Source of the DNA: Paraliobacillus salinarum
Lineage (GTDB): Bacteria > Bacillota > Bacilli > Bacillales > Amphibacillaceae
Length of the DNA: 64,000 bases
Direction: 5' to 3'
Assembly: GCF_014083865.1 (NCBI RefSeq)
Contig: NZ_JACEFA010000008.1
Location: 1 to 64,000, forward strand
Shown: positions 25,797 through 34,898 of the stretch, one piece after another
How the letters are laid out: each line of letters opens with the position of its first letter
Position numbering within the stretch: the first letter of the stretch is position 1
The notes under the pieces: generated by a model
What the model was told of the DNA's origin: nothing
Seen by the model: only the letters and a program-made list of their open reading frames with translations
Databases searched by the model: none
Program-made: the position numbers and the translations under genes

Positions 25797-26552
25797 TTAA
25801 AGTTCGTCTTGCTCTGTTAAAATCAACGGACCATCCTTTGTAACAACAACGGTATGTTCGAATTGAGCTGATCGTTCTCCGTCCACTGTTCTGGCAGTCC
25901 AATTGTTATTATCCATTTTACTGTGCCAAGAACCTTCATTTAACATTGGCTCTATTGTAATTACCATACCTTCTTTCAAACGAGCACCCTTCCCTGGTAA
26001 ACCATAATGCGGAATATGTGGAGATTCATGTATCGTTGGTCCAATACCGTGACCAGTAAAGTCACGTACAACTGAAAATCCTTCTGCTTCTGCATATTGT
26101 TGTATTGCATGACCAATATCACCAATACGATTACCTACTATTGCTTGTTCAATCCCTTTATATAAAGATTCTTTTGTTACATCTAATAAATGAGCAGTCT
26201 TTTCGTCAGGCTCACCTACTACGTATGTCCAGGCAGAATCAGCTAAACCACCATTTAAATTAACTACCATATCGATCGTAACAATGTCTCCTTGATTTAA
26301 TGGCTCCTTACGAGGAAAACCATGACAGATCTCGTCATTAATCGAAGCACAAGTTGCATACTCATAGCCGTTGTATCCTTTTTGCTCGGGTGTTGCACCA
26401 TTGTCTGCTAAATATTTCTCCACGAACTGATCAATTTCATGTGTAGTTATACCAGGTTTAATCATTTTAGCTATTTCTTTATGACAAGAGGCTAACAACT
26501 CCCCCGCTTTTTTCATCATTTCTATTTCTCGTTCGCTTTTTCTAATAATCAT
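25797..26552 (-). CDS. Methionine aminopeptidase type I (MapB/YflG-like second copy)
   Basis: 251 residues. Metal ligands of the family are present: Asp94 (DIVTIDMVV), Asp105 (LADSAW), the His of FTGHGIG, the Glu of VITIEPML and the Glu of AQFEHT. It removes the initiator methionine. It is not in the ribosomal-protein operon where the housekeeping map lies, and is likely the second, MapB-type enzyme of Bacillus. Reading is based on context and family. Confidence 0.92.
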   Translation of the reverse strand: MIIRKSEREIEMMKKAGELLASCHKEIAKMIKPGITTHEIDQFVEKYLADNGATPEQKGYNGYEYATCASINDEICHGFPRKEPLNQGDIVTIDMVVNLNGGLADSAWTYVVGEPDEKTAHLLDVTKESLYKGIEQAIVGNRIGDIGHAIQQYAEAEGFSVVRDFTGHGIGPTIHESPHIPHYGLPGKGARLKEGMVITIEPMLNEGSWHSKMDNNNWTARTVDGERSAQFEHTVVVTKDGPLILTEQDEL

Positions 26553-26704
26553 TTCACAATCCTTCCTTTCTTATCTAACTATAGCTCATTTTTAACAAAC
26601 TAGCCACAAGTCACACTTGGATTATTTGTTTTTATGTAAGTCTCTTTTCTTTTATTCATTACTACATTTTCTTCTAGAATGCATCGATTGTCAACACAAT
26701 TAGA

Positions 26705-26735
26705 ACAAAAATAAGGAACGCACTTATTGCGTCCC
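26705..26735 (-). terminator. YjcZ-gene terminator
   Basis: Minus-strand GGGACGCA pairs with TGCGTTCC (one wobble) across a 5-base loop and is followed by TTATTTTTG. Confidence 0.75.
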
Positions 26736-26767
26736 CTATTTCTGAAATTTAACATTCTTTTTGATTA

Positions 26768-26866
26768 TTAGTAGCCGTAACCCCAAGAGGCACCAATGAT
26801 AATCAATAAGATGAATAAAACAACAATCAACGCAAAGCCTGCACCATAATTATAACCTGCACTCAT
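26768..26866 (-). CDS. YjcZ-family small hydrophobic protein (32 residues)
   Basis: A 32-residue peptide MSAGYNYGAGFALIVVLF...GASWGYGY, a typical YjcZ. The start at 26866 follows AAAGGAGGGAATTACAAG. The same gene family occurs at 6159-6242. A longer open frame to 26989 exists but lacks a ribosome-binding site. Confidence 0.9.
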   Translation of the reverse strand: MSAGYNYGAGFALIVVLFILLIIIGASWGYGY

Positions 26867-27027
26867 CTTGTAATTCCCTCCTTTACTTATTTCACTATAG
26901 GATATGTCGATAATAGCGAAGTGGGAAGCAAAATGACAAAAATGGGTGAATGACTTATTACCCAATTGAACACAATACTGAAACGGCATGAAGTGATAAC
27001 TCTACAAGTAAGTTAAACTAGATGGGT

Positions 27028-27786
27028 TTACAATACATCCTTTACACTGTAGTACCCACCATTTTCAATTTTATTTGATTCCATTAGTATATTAATTAAA
27101 ACCTGGGCTACTGTATCTGTACTTCTAAGTTTGTTATCTTTTTTATATTGTTGAAATTGATTAACATCCTGAAATGCGTCTTTTGATGTTGAACGAATTT
27201 CTTGCTGCATTTCAGTGTTCATAATGCTTGGATCAAAAATCATTACTTTGTTATCATTATCTAATTGACTTTGCTCTAATGCCACTGTCTTTGCAAAACG
27301 ATTGATCCCGGCTTTCGTCGCACTGTATGCACTCCAACCATATACCGACCGATCTGCTGCTCCTGATGTAACATACACATTAATTAGAGGTAAATTAAAT
27401 TTCTTCGATTTTTTTAAAACAATACTTGAAGCAACCATTGGAGCAATCAAGTTTACATTTACATGCGCAGTAATAGCCTCTGAAGTATATTGGTCAGCTG
27501 TGTTTATTGGATTAACCGTCCCAGCATTGTGAATAAGGTAAATATCAGTTATTTCTGGTCGATTACATTGATTAGCAATGATCGAAAAAACCCTTTCCAC
27601 CTTTTCTACACGCGAAAGATCACACGTATAATGCTGGTAGGATACGCTATTTTCAATAGCTAAGTTTTCTAATTTAGTATTTTTACTACGAGATACACCA
27701 ATCACGTGTACTCCTCGTTTCATTAATAATGCCGCAATTGATGCACCTAACCCTTTAGATGTGCCAGTAATTATTGCGTATTTCAT
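27028..27786 (-). CDS. Short-chain dehydrogenase, YueD/benzil reductase-like
   Basis: 252 residues, Rossmann fold. The NADP-binding TGTSKGLG (8-15), NAG motif (LIHNAGT) and catalytic Tyr-x-x-x-Lys (YSATKAG) with the upstream Ser are present. Most like the sepiapterin/benzil reductase branch (YueD of Bacillus), which reduces aromatic diketones in vitro; the natural substrate is unknown. RBS TTAGGAGGG precedes ATG. Confidence 0.88.
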   Translation of the reverse strand: MKYAIITGTSKGLGASIAALLMKRGVHVIGVSRSKNTKLENLAIENSVSYQHYTCDLSRVEKVERVFSIIANQCNRPEITDIYLIHNAGTVNPINTADQYTSEAITAHVNVNLIAPMVASSIVLKKSKKFNLPLINVYVTSGAADRSVYGWSAYSATKAGINRFAKTVALEQSQLDNDNKVMIFDPSIMNTEMQQEIRSTSKDAFQDVNQFQQYKKDNKLRSTDTVAQVLINILMESNKIENGGYYSVKDVL

Positions 27787-27851
27787 TATTTCCCTCCTAA
27801 ATTGAAATACTTCATTTTTTATTGAAATATAGTTTTATTCATAAAAAATTG

Positions 27852-28997
27852 TTATTTAGTAATGACTGATGATTCAATCGCATATTCAAACGCCTCAATA
27901 ATGTCCTCAGCATCTTCAATACCTACAGAAATACGGACCAATCCTTCAGTTATTTGCAATTCATCTTGTACATGCTTTGGCAGCGCCCTATGCGAAGTAG
28001 CAATTGGATATGAAACAGAAGTTTCTACGCCCGCTAGTGTTGGTACAATTTTCACCCATTGTAAGGATTTAAAGAAAAGTTCCATATTACAATAATTCGT
28101 TAGATCAATGGATACAATGGCACCATTTCCTTTTGGCGTTACATACTTTGGGTAATAAACTTTTGAAACAGCACGATGTTGTGATAGTTTATTAGACAAC
28201 TTTTGCGCATTGGCATTGTGCCTTTCCATACGCACACTAAGTGTTTTGATACCTCTAACTGCAAGCCAGGCATCAAATGGGCTTAGATTCGTACCAATAT
28301 TAACAGCTTTTTCTCGTGCCTTTTCGATTAACTCCTTTTCACCTACCAAAACACCTGCAGTTACATCGCTATGACCTGCTAAATATTTGGTTGCACTATG
28401 CACAACCAAGTTAATCCCTTTATGATACGGCTGGCATAAGTAAGGAGTGGCAAACGTATTATCAATCATCGTGTAGAGTTGATATTCTTTTGCCATACTG
28501 ACAATACGATCAAGATCCTCTACCCTGAGCAATGGATTAGTAATCGATTCTGTATAAAGTAATCGAGTATTTTCTCTAATACATGCTTCGATCTCTTTTG
28601 GTTGCGTAAAATCAACAAAGGATACATCTATTCCAAAATCTTTTAGCTCTTTAGCCAACAATTGATACGTACCACCGTAAATATCTGTAGCAGCAATAAT
28701 ATGATCCCCTGATTTTGCTACTGCAAGAATGCCAATTAAAATAGCAGATAGACCAGAGGATGTCGCTATCCCATCTGTTGCGTCTTCTAATTGAGCAACG
28801 GCTTGACCTAATTCATCAGTATTTGGATTTCCAACTCTTGAATATAAGTAATCTTGCTCGCCTTGATAAAACTTTTCTAAATCGTCTAGATCCGAAAATT
28901 TGAAAGCCGTTGTTTGGTAAATTGGTGTTACTTTACTATTTATTTTGTTTGTGTTTTTAATCGATAATTGAACTGATTTTGTATCAAAACGTTTCAT
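27852..28997 (-). CDS. Cys/Met metabolism PLP enzyme (cystathionine gamma-synthase/lyase or methionine gamma-lyase type)
   Basis: 381 residues of the trans-sulfuration PLP family. The PLP-binding lysine is in HSATKYLAGHSDV, with the SGLSAI phosphate region and IDNTFATPY. The family contains cystathionine synthase, lyases and methionine gamma-lyase; the sequence alone does not separate them. The neighbours (an SDR, an alkyltransferase-like protein) give no pathway clue. No S-box or T-box leader is seen in the short upstream gap. RBS GGGGGGATAAG. Confidence 0.82.
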   Translation of the reverse strand: MKRFDTKSVQLSIKNTNKINSKVTPIYQTTAFKFSDLDDLEKFYQGEQDYLYSRVGNPNTDELGQAVAQLEDATDGIATSSGLSAILIGILAVAKSGDHIIAATDIYGGTYQLLAKELKDFGIDVSFVDFTQPKEIEACIRENTRLLYTESITNPLLRVEDLDRIVSMAKEYQLYTMIDNTFATPYLCQPYHKGINLVVHSATKYLAGHSDVTAGVLVGEKELIEKAREKAVNIGTNLSPFDAWLAVRGIKTLSVRMERHNANAQKLSNKLSQHRAVSKVYYPKYVTPKGNGAIVSIDLTNYCNMELFFKSLQWVKIVPTLAGVETSVSYPIATSHRALPKHVQDELQITEGLVRISVGIEDAEDIIEAFEYAIESSVITK

Positions 28998-29045
28998 TCT
29001 TATCCCCCCATATTAAACCATTACAATTGTCTGTACATTTTCTAT

Positions 29046-29360
29046 TTATATTTCTATATATGGAATATAACCATGTATCTTTAAATTGACTTTACTTGAC
29101 TCGTCTATTAAAACACCTTCATCTTCTAATAATTTTTTTTGATAGAGACCATGTTCCCCTGGCAAACTAATTTTCCCTTTACTATTAATGACTCGATGCC
29201 ATGGTAATTCGTATTTTTCACTAGAACGATTCAAAATCCATGCGACTTGCCTTGCACTTCTTTTGTTCCCAGCCATTTCAGCAATTTGTCCATACGTCAT
29301 TACTTTTCCTTTAGGTATTTGTAGAATAATTTGAATCACATTTGATGAAAATTGCATCAT
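29046..29360 (-). CDS. Alkyltransferase-like protein (ATL), inactive MGMT homologue
   Basis: 104 residues, the C-terminal domain of O6-alkylguanine-DNA alkyltransferase only. The helix-turn-helix with arginine finger (MTYGQIAEMAGNKRSARQVAW) is intact. The active-site PCHR is PWHR here, so the acceptor cysteine is a tryptophan, the mark of ATL proteins, which bind alkylated guanine and hand it to nucleotide excision repair. Two ATGs (29360, 29357) are possible. Confidence 0.93.
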   Translation of the reverse strand: MMQFSSNVIQIILQIPKGKVMTYGQIAEMAGNKRSARQVAWILNRSSEKYELPWHRVINSKGKISLPGEHGLYQKKLLEDEGVLIDESSKVNLKIHGYIPYIEI

Positions 29361-29414
29361 TACATCTATCCTTCTTTACAACTTTATCTAGCACATTATA
29401 GCATGAATTTTCTG

Positions 29415-29470
29415 ATAAATAAATAAAAGCTATTCTCTAATATATTAGAAAATAGCTTTTATTTATTTAT
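29415..29470. repeat. 56-bp inverted repeat between ATL gene and a tiny ORF
   Basis: Two 27-28-base arms, one mismatch, centre TAATATATTA. It looks like an extra-long terminator but lacks a clear one-sided T run (A/T rich on both sides). It lies in the 422-base gap 29361-29782, which otherwise holds the tiny ORF at 29511-29561 and the qox terminator. Confidence 0.7.
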
Positions 29471-29510
29471 ATCGATGAAGACCTTCAAATTGCTCACCCT
29501 CCCTTCTAAA

Positions 29511-29561
29511 TTACTTAGGTCGCTTATCGATAATCGTTTGTTCTACCTCATAGACGTTCAT
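29511..29561 (-). CDS. Possible 16-residue peptide
   Basis: A short frame MNVYEVEQTIIDKRPK preceded by AAGGAGTGAGCAAG, a good ribosome-binding site, and followed by a long inverted repeat. It may be a leader peptide, a tiny protein or chance. No conservation could be checked. Confidence 0.25.
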   Translation of the reverse strand: MNVYEVEQTIIDKRPK

Positions 29562-29715
29562 CTTGCTCACTCCTTATTTATCCATTAAATAGAGTATAAG
29601 CAATTAGATACTATTTGATAACGGCAGGTGGAGGGATTTATTATCAGTCGATAGACGGGTCTATTCTAAGACCTTCACAGGTGAATTTAGTTTTTTAAAA
29701 TCAACAAAGACAATA

Positions 29716-29767
29716 ATAAAAAACTCCCTTGCAACTTACTAGTTAAAGTAAAGTTACAAGAGAGTTT
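29716..29767 (-). terminator. qox operon terminator
   Basis: A 17-base arm (AAACTCTCTTGTAACTT on the minus strand) pairs with its partner with two mismatches, followed by TTTTTTATT. Confidence 0.85.
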
Positions 29768-29782
29768 ATCATTTAGTCGTAT

Positions 29783-30076
29783 TTAATGTGCAGCGTGGCC
29801 AGTAGTTAGAATCCAAATAGATCCTGCTACAATAACTACAGCTAAGAACACACTATATGAAATGTTGATTATATTAGCTACCTTTGCCTTACCCTCTGTC
29901 ATATGCATGAACATGATTAACTGAACAAGTGCTTGGAAAATCGCAAATGCACCGATAATCCATAACTTAACGTTTGTAGTGAAATCTGTTTCAAATGCAA
30001 TAAATAATGCGAATAAAGTTAACGCAATGGACAATAGAAATCCTATGACATGATTCATTGGAAAATGTTTTTTCAT
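29783..30076 (-). CDS. qoxD: Quinol oxidase aa3 subunit IV
   Basis: 97 residues with three membrane helices, the CyoD/QoxD family. It has the helix motif LVQLIMFMHMTE and a short C-terminal GHAAH tail. Last gene of qoxABCD; the gap to qoxC is one base. Confidence 0.94.
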   Translation of the reverse strand: MKKHFPMNHVIGFLLSIALTLFALFIAFETDFTTNVKLWIIGAFAIFQALVQLIMFMHMTEGKAKVANIINISYSVFLAVVIVAGSIWILTTGHAAH

Positions 30077-30077
30077 C

Positions 30078-30674
30078 TTACATCAGTCCTTTCAGATACA
30101 CAAAGGTAAAGATAAAGATCCACACAACATCTAGGAAGTGCCAGTATAAACTGACAATGAAAAACTTACGTGCTGTTACGGCTGTAATTCCACGTCTTAC
30201 AACTTGAATGATTAACGCGATAACCCAACCAATACCAAGCGCAACGTGAACCCCGTGTGTACCTAATAGTGTAAGGAATGCAGAGCCAAATGCACTTGTC
30301 TGCAATGTAAGACCTTCGTGTATATAGTGATTAAACTCGTTAATCTCATAATATAAAAATCCTAAGCCAAGTAGTAATGTCGCAACTGTCCAAAACAACA
30401 TTGCATTTTTATTATTACCACGCATTTGATGGATAGCTAATCCCATCGTGAAACTACTTGTTAGAAGTAAAAATGTTTCAATTAATACATCTTTTAAAAT
30501 GAATAAATCGCTTTGTGTTGGCCCACCAGCATAGCTTTGTTCTAAAACAAAGTATGTTGCAAATAAAGTAGAGAACAACACAATCTCAGCACCTAAGAAA
30601 ATCCAAAAGCCTAGAATATTCATCTCATTTTGCTTTGTACTATACTCTAATGGTGTTGACGTTTGTGATGCCAT
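30078..30674 (-). CDS. qoxC: Quinol oxidase aa3 subunit III
   Basis: 198 residues with five membrane helices in the COX3 pattern (GFWIFLGAEIVLFSTLFATY, LLGTHGVHVALGIGW, YWHFLDVVWIFIF). Its start codon shares one base with the qoxB stop (TAATG), implying coupled translation. Confidence 0.95.
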   Translation of the reverse strand: MASQTSTPLEYSTKQNEMNILGFWIFLGAEIVLFSTLFATYFVLEQSYAGGPTQSDLFILKDVLIETFLLLTSSFTMGLAIHQMRGNNKNAMLFWTVATLLLGLGFLYYEINEFNHYIHEGLTLQTSAFGSAFLTLLGTHGVHVALGIGWVIALIIQVVRRGITAVTARKFFIVSLYWHFLDVVWIFIFTFVYLKGLM

Positions 30675-32617
30675 TATAGATCACCTCTCCACTTTTGTTC
30701 TGTTTCCCATACCTTTTTAGCAGGAATATGGTATCCATCATCATAATCAAAGGAATTCGCAATTAATCCTCCAATAATAAGAACAGAGAATATTGCCGCT
30801 AAAGTAACCCATTCAAAGACTAAGAAGAAACCAACAATACCCATTGCCACACTTAGTATAATCGGAATAGCCGAGTTACTTGGCATATGAATATCTTTAA
30901 CGTCTTCTTTCTTGATCGTATTTCTTCCTTGTTTTTTCATTAACCAGAACTCATCATGATCTGTTACTTGAGGAGTAATGGCGAAATTGTATTCTTGTAC
31001 TGGTGAAGCAGTTGCCCACTCTAACGTACGGGCATCCCAAGGATCTCCACCGATATCACGTGAAGCATATCTAAAGCTCCAGTAGATGTTATAAACTAAT
31101 GCTGCGAAACCAGCAGCAAGTACTAGAGAACCAACAGCTGAAATCCCTAATAACGGTCCCCAACCTGTGCTTTCAGAGTAGGTGTACATACGACGAGACA
31201 TTCCGTCTAATCCTACAAAGAACATTGGCATAAATGTTAAGTTAAAGCCTATTACAAATAGCCAGAAATGCCATTTACCAATCTTTTCATTTAGTTTAAA
31301 ACCAAACATTTTTGGCCACCAGTAGTACAGCCCTGCAAATACCGCGAATACAACACCAGGGATCAATGTATAGTGGAAGTGGGCAACTAAGAACAGCGTA
31401 TTATGATACTGATAGTCGGCAGCTGCCATAGCGAGCATAACACCTGTAACCCCACCAATAGTAAAGTTCGGTATAAATGCTAGTGCCCAAAGCATCGCAT
31501 TGGTGAACTTAATCCTTCCTTTACGCATAGTAAAGAGCCAGTTAAATATTTTTACACCAGTAGGTATTGCAATCATCATCGTTGTAATTGAGAATACAGA
31601 GTTAACTGCTGCACTGTTCCCCATTGTATAGAAGTGGTGAACCCATACAAGCATACTTAAAAATGCAATTGCTACAATGGAAACTACCATTGCTGTATAA
31701 CCGAACAAATTCTTTCTTGAGAATGTTGCAATTACTTCAGAGAACATACCGAATGCCGGTAGTACAACGATATAAACTTCTGGGTGACCCCATAGCCAAA
31801 ATAGGTTTAACCATAGCATTGGATCTCCGCCACCAGCTACCGTAAAGAAGTGAGCACCAAAAATTCGATCTAAAGTCATCAGAGCTAAAGCTACAGTAAA
31901 GATCGGGAATGCTGCAACAATAAGTACAGAAGTTACCAATGTAGTCCAAGAGAACATCGGCATTTTCATTAACTTCATTCCTGGGGCACGCATTTTCAGA
32001 ATAGTAACAATAAAGTTAATACCTGAAGCTAACGTCCCTACACCTGCGATTTGAAGTGCAATCGCATAATAGTTGTTTCCTACATCAGGAGAGAATTCCG
32101 AACCTGCTAGTGGGAAATATGATGTCCAACCAGCATCAGGTGAACCCCCGATAACAAATGAAATATTAAATAGCATAGCACCAACAAAGAATGTCCAAAA
32201 GCTTAATGCGTTAAGCTTTGGAAATGCTACGTCTCTTGCACCAATTTGAAGTGGCATAACCACGTTTATAATACCTATTAACAACGGCATTGCCATGAAA
32301 AGAATCATAACTACACCATGTGTTGTAAATACTTCATCATAATGCTGTGCATCTAAGAATTCCATGTTTGGACGTGAAGTTTGGGCTTTCATCATCAAGC
32401 CATCTACTCCACCACGGAAGAACATTAATACACCAGCAATAATATACATAATACCTATCTTCTTATGGTCAACAGTTGTAAACCATTCATTCCATAACCA
32501 TTTCCATTTCTTTAAATAGGTGATTAGCACAACTAATCCAACCATTGTTAAACCAATTGCAATTTGCGATCCTAGGATTAGAGGATCACCTGTTACGAAA
32601 AATTCATCTAGTTTCAT
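30674..32617 (-). CDS. qoxB: Quinol oxidase aa3 subunit I (catalytic)
   Basis: 647 residues, many helices. The heme-a and heme-a3/CuB histidines are visible in [35 protein letters not shown] and [12 protein letters not shown], including the Tyr of the HPEVY cross-link. It reduces oxygen to water with electrons from quinol and pumps protons. Confidence 0.97.
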   Translation of the reverse strand: MKLDEFFVTGDPLILGSQIAIGLTMVGLVVLITYLKKWKWLWNEWFTTVDHKKIGIMYIIAGVLMFFRGGVDGLMMKAQTSRPNMEFLDAQHYDEVFTTHGVVMILFMAMPLLIGIINVVMPLQIGARDVAFPKLNALSFWTFFVGAMLFNISFVIGGSPDAGWTSYFPLAGSEFSPDVGNNYYAIALQIAGVGTLASGINFIVTILKMRAPGMKLMKMPMFSWTTLVTSVLIVAAFPIFTVALALMTLDRIFGAHFFTVAGGGDPMLWLNLFWLWGHPEVYIVVLPAFGMFSEVIATFSRKNLFGYTAMVVSIVAIAFLSMLVWVHHFYTMGNSAAVNSVFSITTMMIAIPTGVKIFNWLFTMRKGRIKFTNAMLWALAFIPNFTIGGVTGVMLAMAAADYQYHNTLFLVAHFHYTLIPGVVFAVFAGLYYWWPKMFGFKLNEKIGKWHFWLFVIGFNLTFMPMFFVGLDGMSRRMYTYSESTGWGPLLGISAVGSLVLAAGFAALVYNIYWSFRYASRDIGGDPWDARTLEWATASPVQEYNFAITPQVTDHDEFWLMKKQGRNTIKKEDVKDIHMPSNSAIPIILSVAMGIVGFFLVFEWVTLAAIFSVLIIGGLIANSFDYDDGYHIPAKKVWETEQKWRGDL

Positions 32618-32646
32618 TATTTGTTCACCTCCGGGTAAAAATTAGT

Positions 32647-33582
32647 CTATTCTTTCTCATTCGATTCACTGTCTGTGACCGAATCATCATCTGCTTTTTT
32701 ATTTTCAATCAAATGACCTTCATACGCTTCTGGATCTATATATTTTTCTGATCCGCCATGTGCGTGGTCAATCCATTGTAAGTGTGTTCCATTATATGTT
32801 TCTCGACCAATAACTGTAGGCTGAAGAATCTCTGCATATTTCTCTTCAGTTAATTCATTTGCAGTATTCTTAACTTCATCGACCCATTCATTAAACTTGC
32901 TAGGAGACTCTGCAACTACTTCAAAATCCATATGTGCGTAACCTTCACCGTTAAAGTTTGTGTTACGTCCAATGTACTCTCCTTCTCGGTCTGCAACTAA
33001 ATATAGTTGCGTCTGCATATTTGCCATCGTGTACTTTTGACCACCAAGCGATGGAATCCAGAACGACTGCATCGTGCCGGCAGATGTCATTTTAAAATGA
33101 ATCGGACGATTAGCAGGAATATTAATGTAATTCACAGTTTCGATATCTTGTTCAGGATAACTAAATATCCATTTCCAGTCTGCAGATGTTACATGAATAA
33201 CTAAAGGCTCTTGATCTTCATAACCTTCAGGAATATCCTCTACATCGGAAATAGTAATAACTGTAGGAATAGTAAGGGCAATAACAATAATAACTGGGAT
33301 TATAAACCAAGTTACCTCTAATGCTTTACTTCCTTCTTCATATGGAGGTTCGTAATCTTTATTGTCCTCTCTCTCACGATATTTCCAGACTATTATTCCA
33401 AATAATATATAGACTGTCACTACAATAACTGCCATAAAAATAATTGAAAAAATAATTAGATCAGATAAATTACGTGCGACTGGTCCTTGTGGATCGAATA
33501 CCGTTAACGGCTCACAAGCAGTCAACGCTAATGTTGCCACGAATAAAATAAATAGTTTCATTACAGAACGAACACGCTTCAT
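32647..33582 (-). CDS. qoxA: Quinol oxidase aa3 subunit II
   Basis: About 311 residues, a lipoprotein (LALTAC, Cys about 25) with two membrane helices and an outer cupredoxin-like domain. The CuA-binding cysteines of cytochrome c oxidase are absent, as expected for a quinol-using enzyme. ATG 33582 is chosen because AAAGGAGAG is 8 bases upstream; the frame is open for 8 more codons. First gene of the operon. Confidence 0.95.
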   Translation of the reverse strand: MKRVRSVMKLFILFVATLALTACEPLTVFDPQGPVARNLSDLIIFSIIFMAVIVVTVYILFGIIVWKYREREDNKDYEPPYEEGSKALEVTWFIIPVIIVIALTIPTVITISDVEDIPEGYEDQEPLVIHVTSADWKWIFSYPEQDIETVNYINIPANRPIHFKMTSAGTMQSFWIPSLGGQKYTMANMQTQLYLVADREGEYIGRNTNFNGEGYAHMDFEVVAESPSKFNEWVDEVKNTANELTEEKYAEILQPTVIGRETYNGTHLQWIDHAHGGSEKYIDPEAYEGHLIENKKADDDSVTDSESNEKE

Positions 33583-33775
33583 TTCATTCTCTCCTTTCCC
33601 TTTCATCCTCTTATTATCATACTACCACTCTACGAATAACAAAAGTTATTATACTTAAATATATGGAAAGTGTAAATACTTTTCCACAGCAAATATATTT
33701 TAACAATTATTATTAAATAAGTATTAAAAAAACGTTAAATGTCATAAAAAGTTCACAATTAGATGTGACAAAAAT

Positions 33776-33803
33776 AAAAACACCCATAAAAATGGATGTT
33801 TTT
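33776..33803 (-). terminator. Terminator of the zinc-binding lipoprotein gene
   Basis: Minus-strand AAAAACATCCAT pairs with ATGGGTGTTTTT (one mismatch) and is followed by ATTTTT. Confidence 0.85.
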
Positions 33804-33825
33804 AGGTTATTCTTTATGTTTTAGG

Positions 33826-34818
33826 CTAATCGTTTAATGCTTTTTCCAAAGCTTTTAAGTTTTTTTCCATAATAGAAAAATAAGTCTGATTGTCTTTCAT
33901 TTCTTCATCAGTAAGCACCTCAAGGTTATGCAGCTGCAACGTCTCTACTCCTGCTTCTTGTTGAATGACTGAAGCTAATCGAGATGAAACATTTTGTTCA
34001 AAAAATAAATATTTTATGTTTTTCTCTTCAATGGTTTGAAGTATTTGCTCGATTTCTTTTTGTGATGGTTCATCAGATGAAGATAAACCAGTTATAGCTA
34101 CTTGCTTTAACCCATAAGCTTTTTCCCAATAACCATAGGCAGCATGTGAAACAAGGATTTCTTTCTTATTTGCATGATCTATTACAGTATGAAACTCTGA
34201 ATCAAGGTTACTAAGCTTACTAGTCAACTGCTGAAAATTTTCCTCAAAGTTTGTTTCTTTTTCTGGCATTTGTTCGATTAGTGCATCTTTAATTGTGTTT
34301 GCAAGTTCAATAGACAACATAGGATCTAACCAAACATGGGGATCTACGTCTCCGTGATCGTGTGAATCACTTTCTGTTTTATGTGTCGAATCTTCTAACC
34401 CTTCTTGATCGTTATCGTGACCTTCATGCTCATGTGTATGAGTTAATAAATCCATGTCTTTTGTTGCTTGAATTATTTTTACCTCTTCATTTTCAAGCGT
34501 ATCTTTAATGGTTTCCGCATAACTTTCTAAATTTGCTCCATTGTTTATAAACAGGTCAGACTCAGCAATATCAACCATCATTTTCGAAGTTGGCTCAAAA
34601 GAATGTGGGTCAGCACCTGCTGGTAGAATCGAATTTACATCTACATAGGAACCACCTATTTCCGAAGTAAAGAAAGCAAGTGGATAAATCGTTGTATATA
34701 CTTCTAATTGATCTTGGCTTTCCACACCATTATTAGTTTCCGCTACTTCTTTTTCACTACAAGCAGAAATAATTAAGAATAAGCTAATTATTAATAACAA
34801 TTTAGATTTCTTTTTCAA
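33826..34818 (-). CDS. Zinc ABC transporter substrate-binding lipoprotein (ZnuA/AdcA type)
   Basis: 330 residues. Lipoprotein signal (LIISAC, Cys20), cluster A-I binding fold with metal histidines in DPHSFEP, DPHVWLDP and VSHAAYGY, and an Asp/Glu near EQNVSS. A His/Asp-rich loop (THTHEHEGHDND, SHDHGD) is typical of zinc-specific members. Zinc permease and ATPase genes are absent nearby, so it must work with a transporter elsewhere. TTG start, RBS GGGAG. A Zur-type promoter lies upstream. Confidence 0.92.
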   Translation of the reverse strand: MKKKSKLLLIISLFLIISACSEKEVAETNNGVESQDQLEVYTTIYPLAFFTSEIGGSYVDVNSILPAGADPHSFEPTSKMMVDIAESDLFINNGANLESYAETIKDTLENEEVKIIQATKDMDLLTHTHEHEGHDNDQEGLEDSTHKTESDSHDHGDVDPHVWLDPMLSIELANTIKDALIEQMPEKETNFEENFQQLTSKLSNLDSEFHTVIDHANKKEILVSHAAYGYWEKAYGLKQVAITGLSSSDEPSQKEIEQILQTIEEKNIKYLFFEQNVSSRLASVIQQEAGVETLQLHNLEVLTDEEMKDNQTYFSIMEKNLKALEKALND

Positions 34819-34851
34819 GTCAATCGCTCCCTAATATAAATTACTAAAAAA

Positions 34852-34898
34852 ATTATATAGGAATGATTACGTTTTGTAAATAGTAATTGTTACGTTTT
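34852..34898 (-). promoter_or_regulatory. SigA promoter with two Zur boxes for the zinc-binding lipoprotein gene
   Basis: Minus strand: TTTACA (34875-34880), exactly 17 bases, TATAAT (34852-34857). The 21-base stretch 34855-34875 matches the Bacillus Zur box (AAATCGTAAT-N-ATTACGATTT) at 16 of 20 positions and fills the spacer; 34878-34898 matches at 17 of 20. Binding would block RNA polymerase when zinc is ample. The second box overlaps the last codons of gerKB. Confidence 0.78.

Noticed and set aside
28998-29045. A possible S-box/T-box leader before the Cys/Met PLP enzyme
   Set aside because: The gap is too short (48 bases) and shows none of the conserved riboswitch elements.
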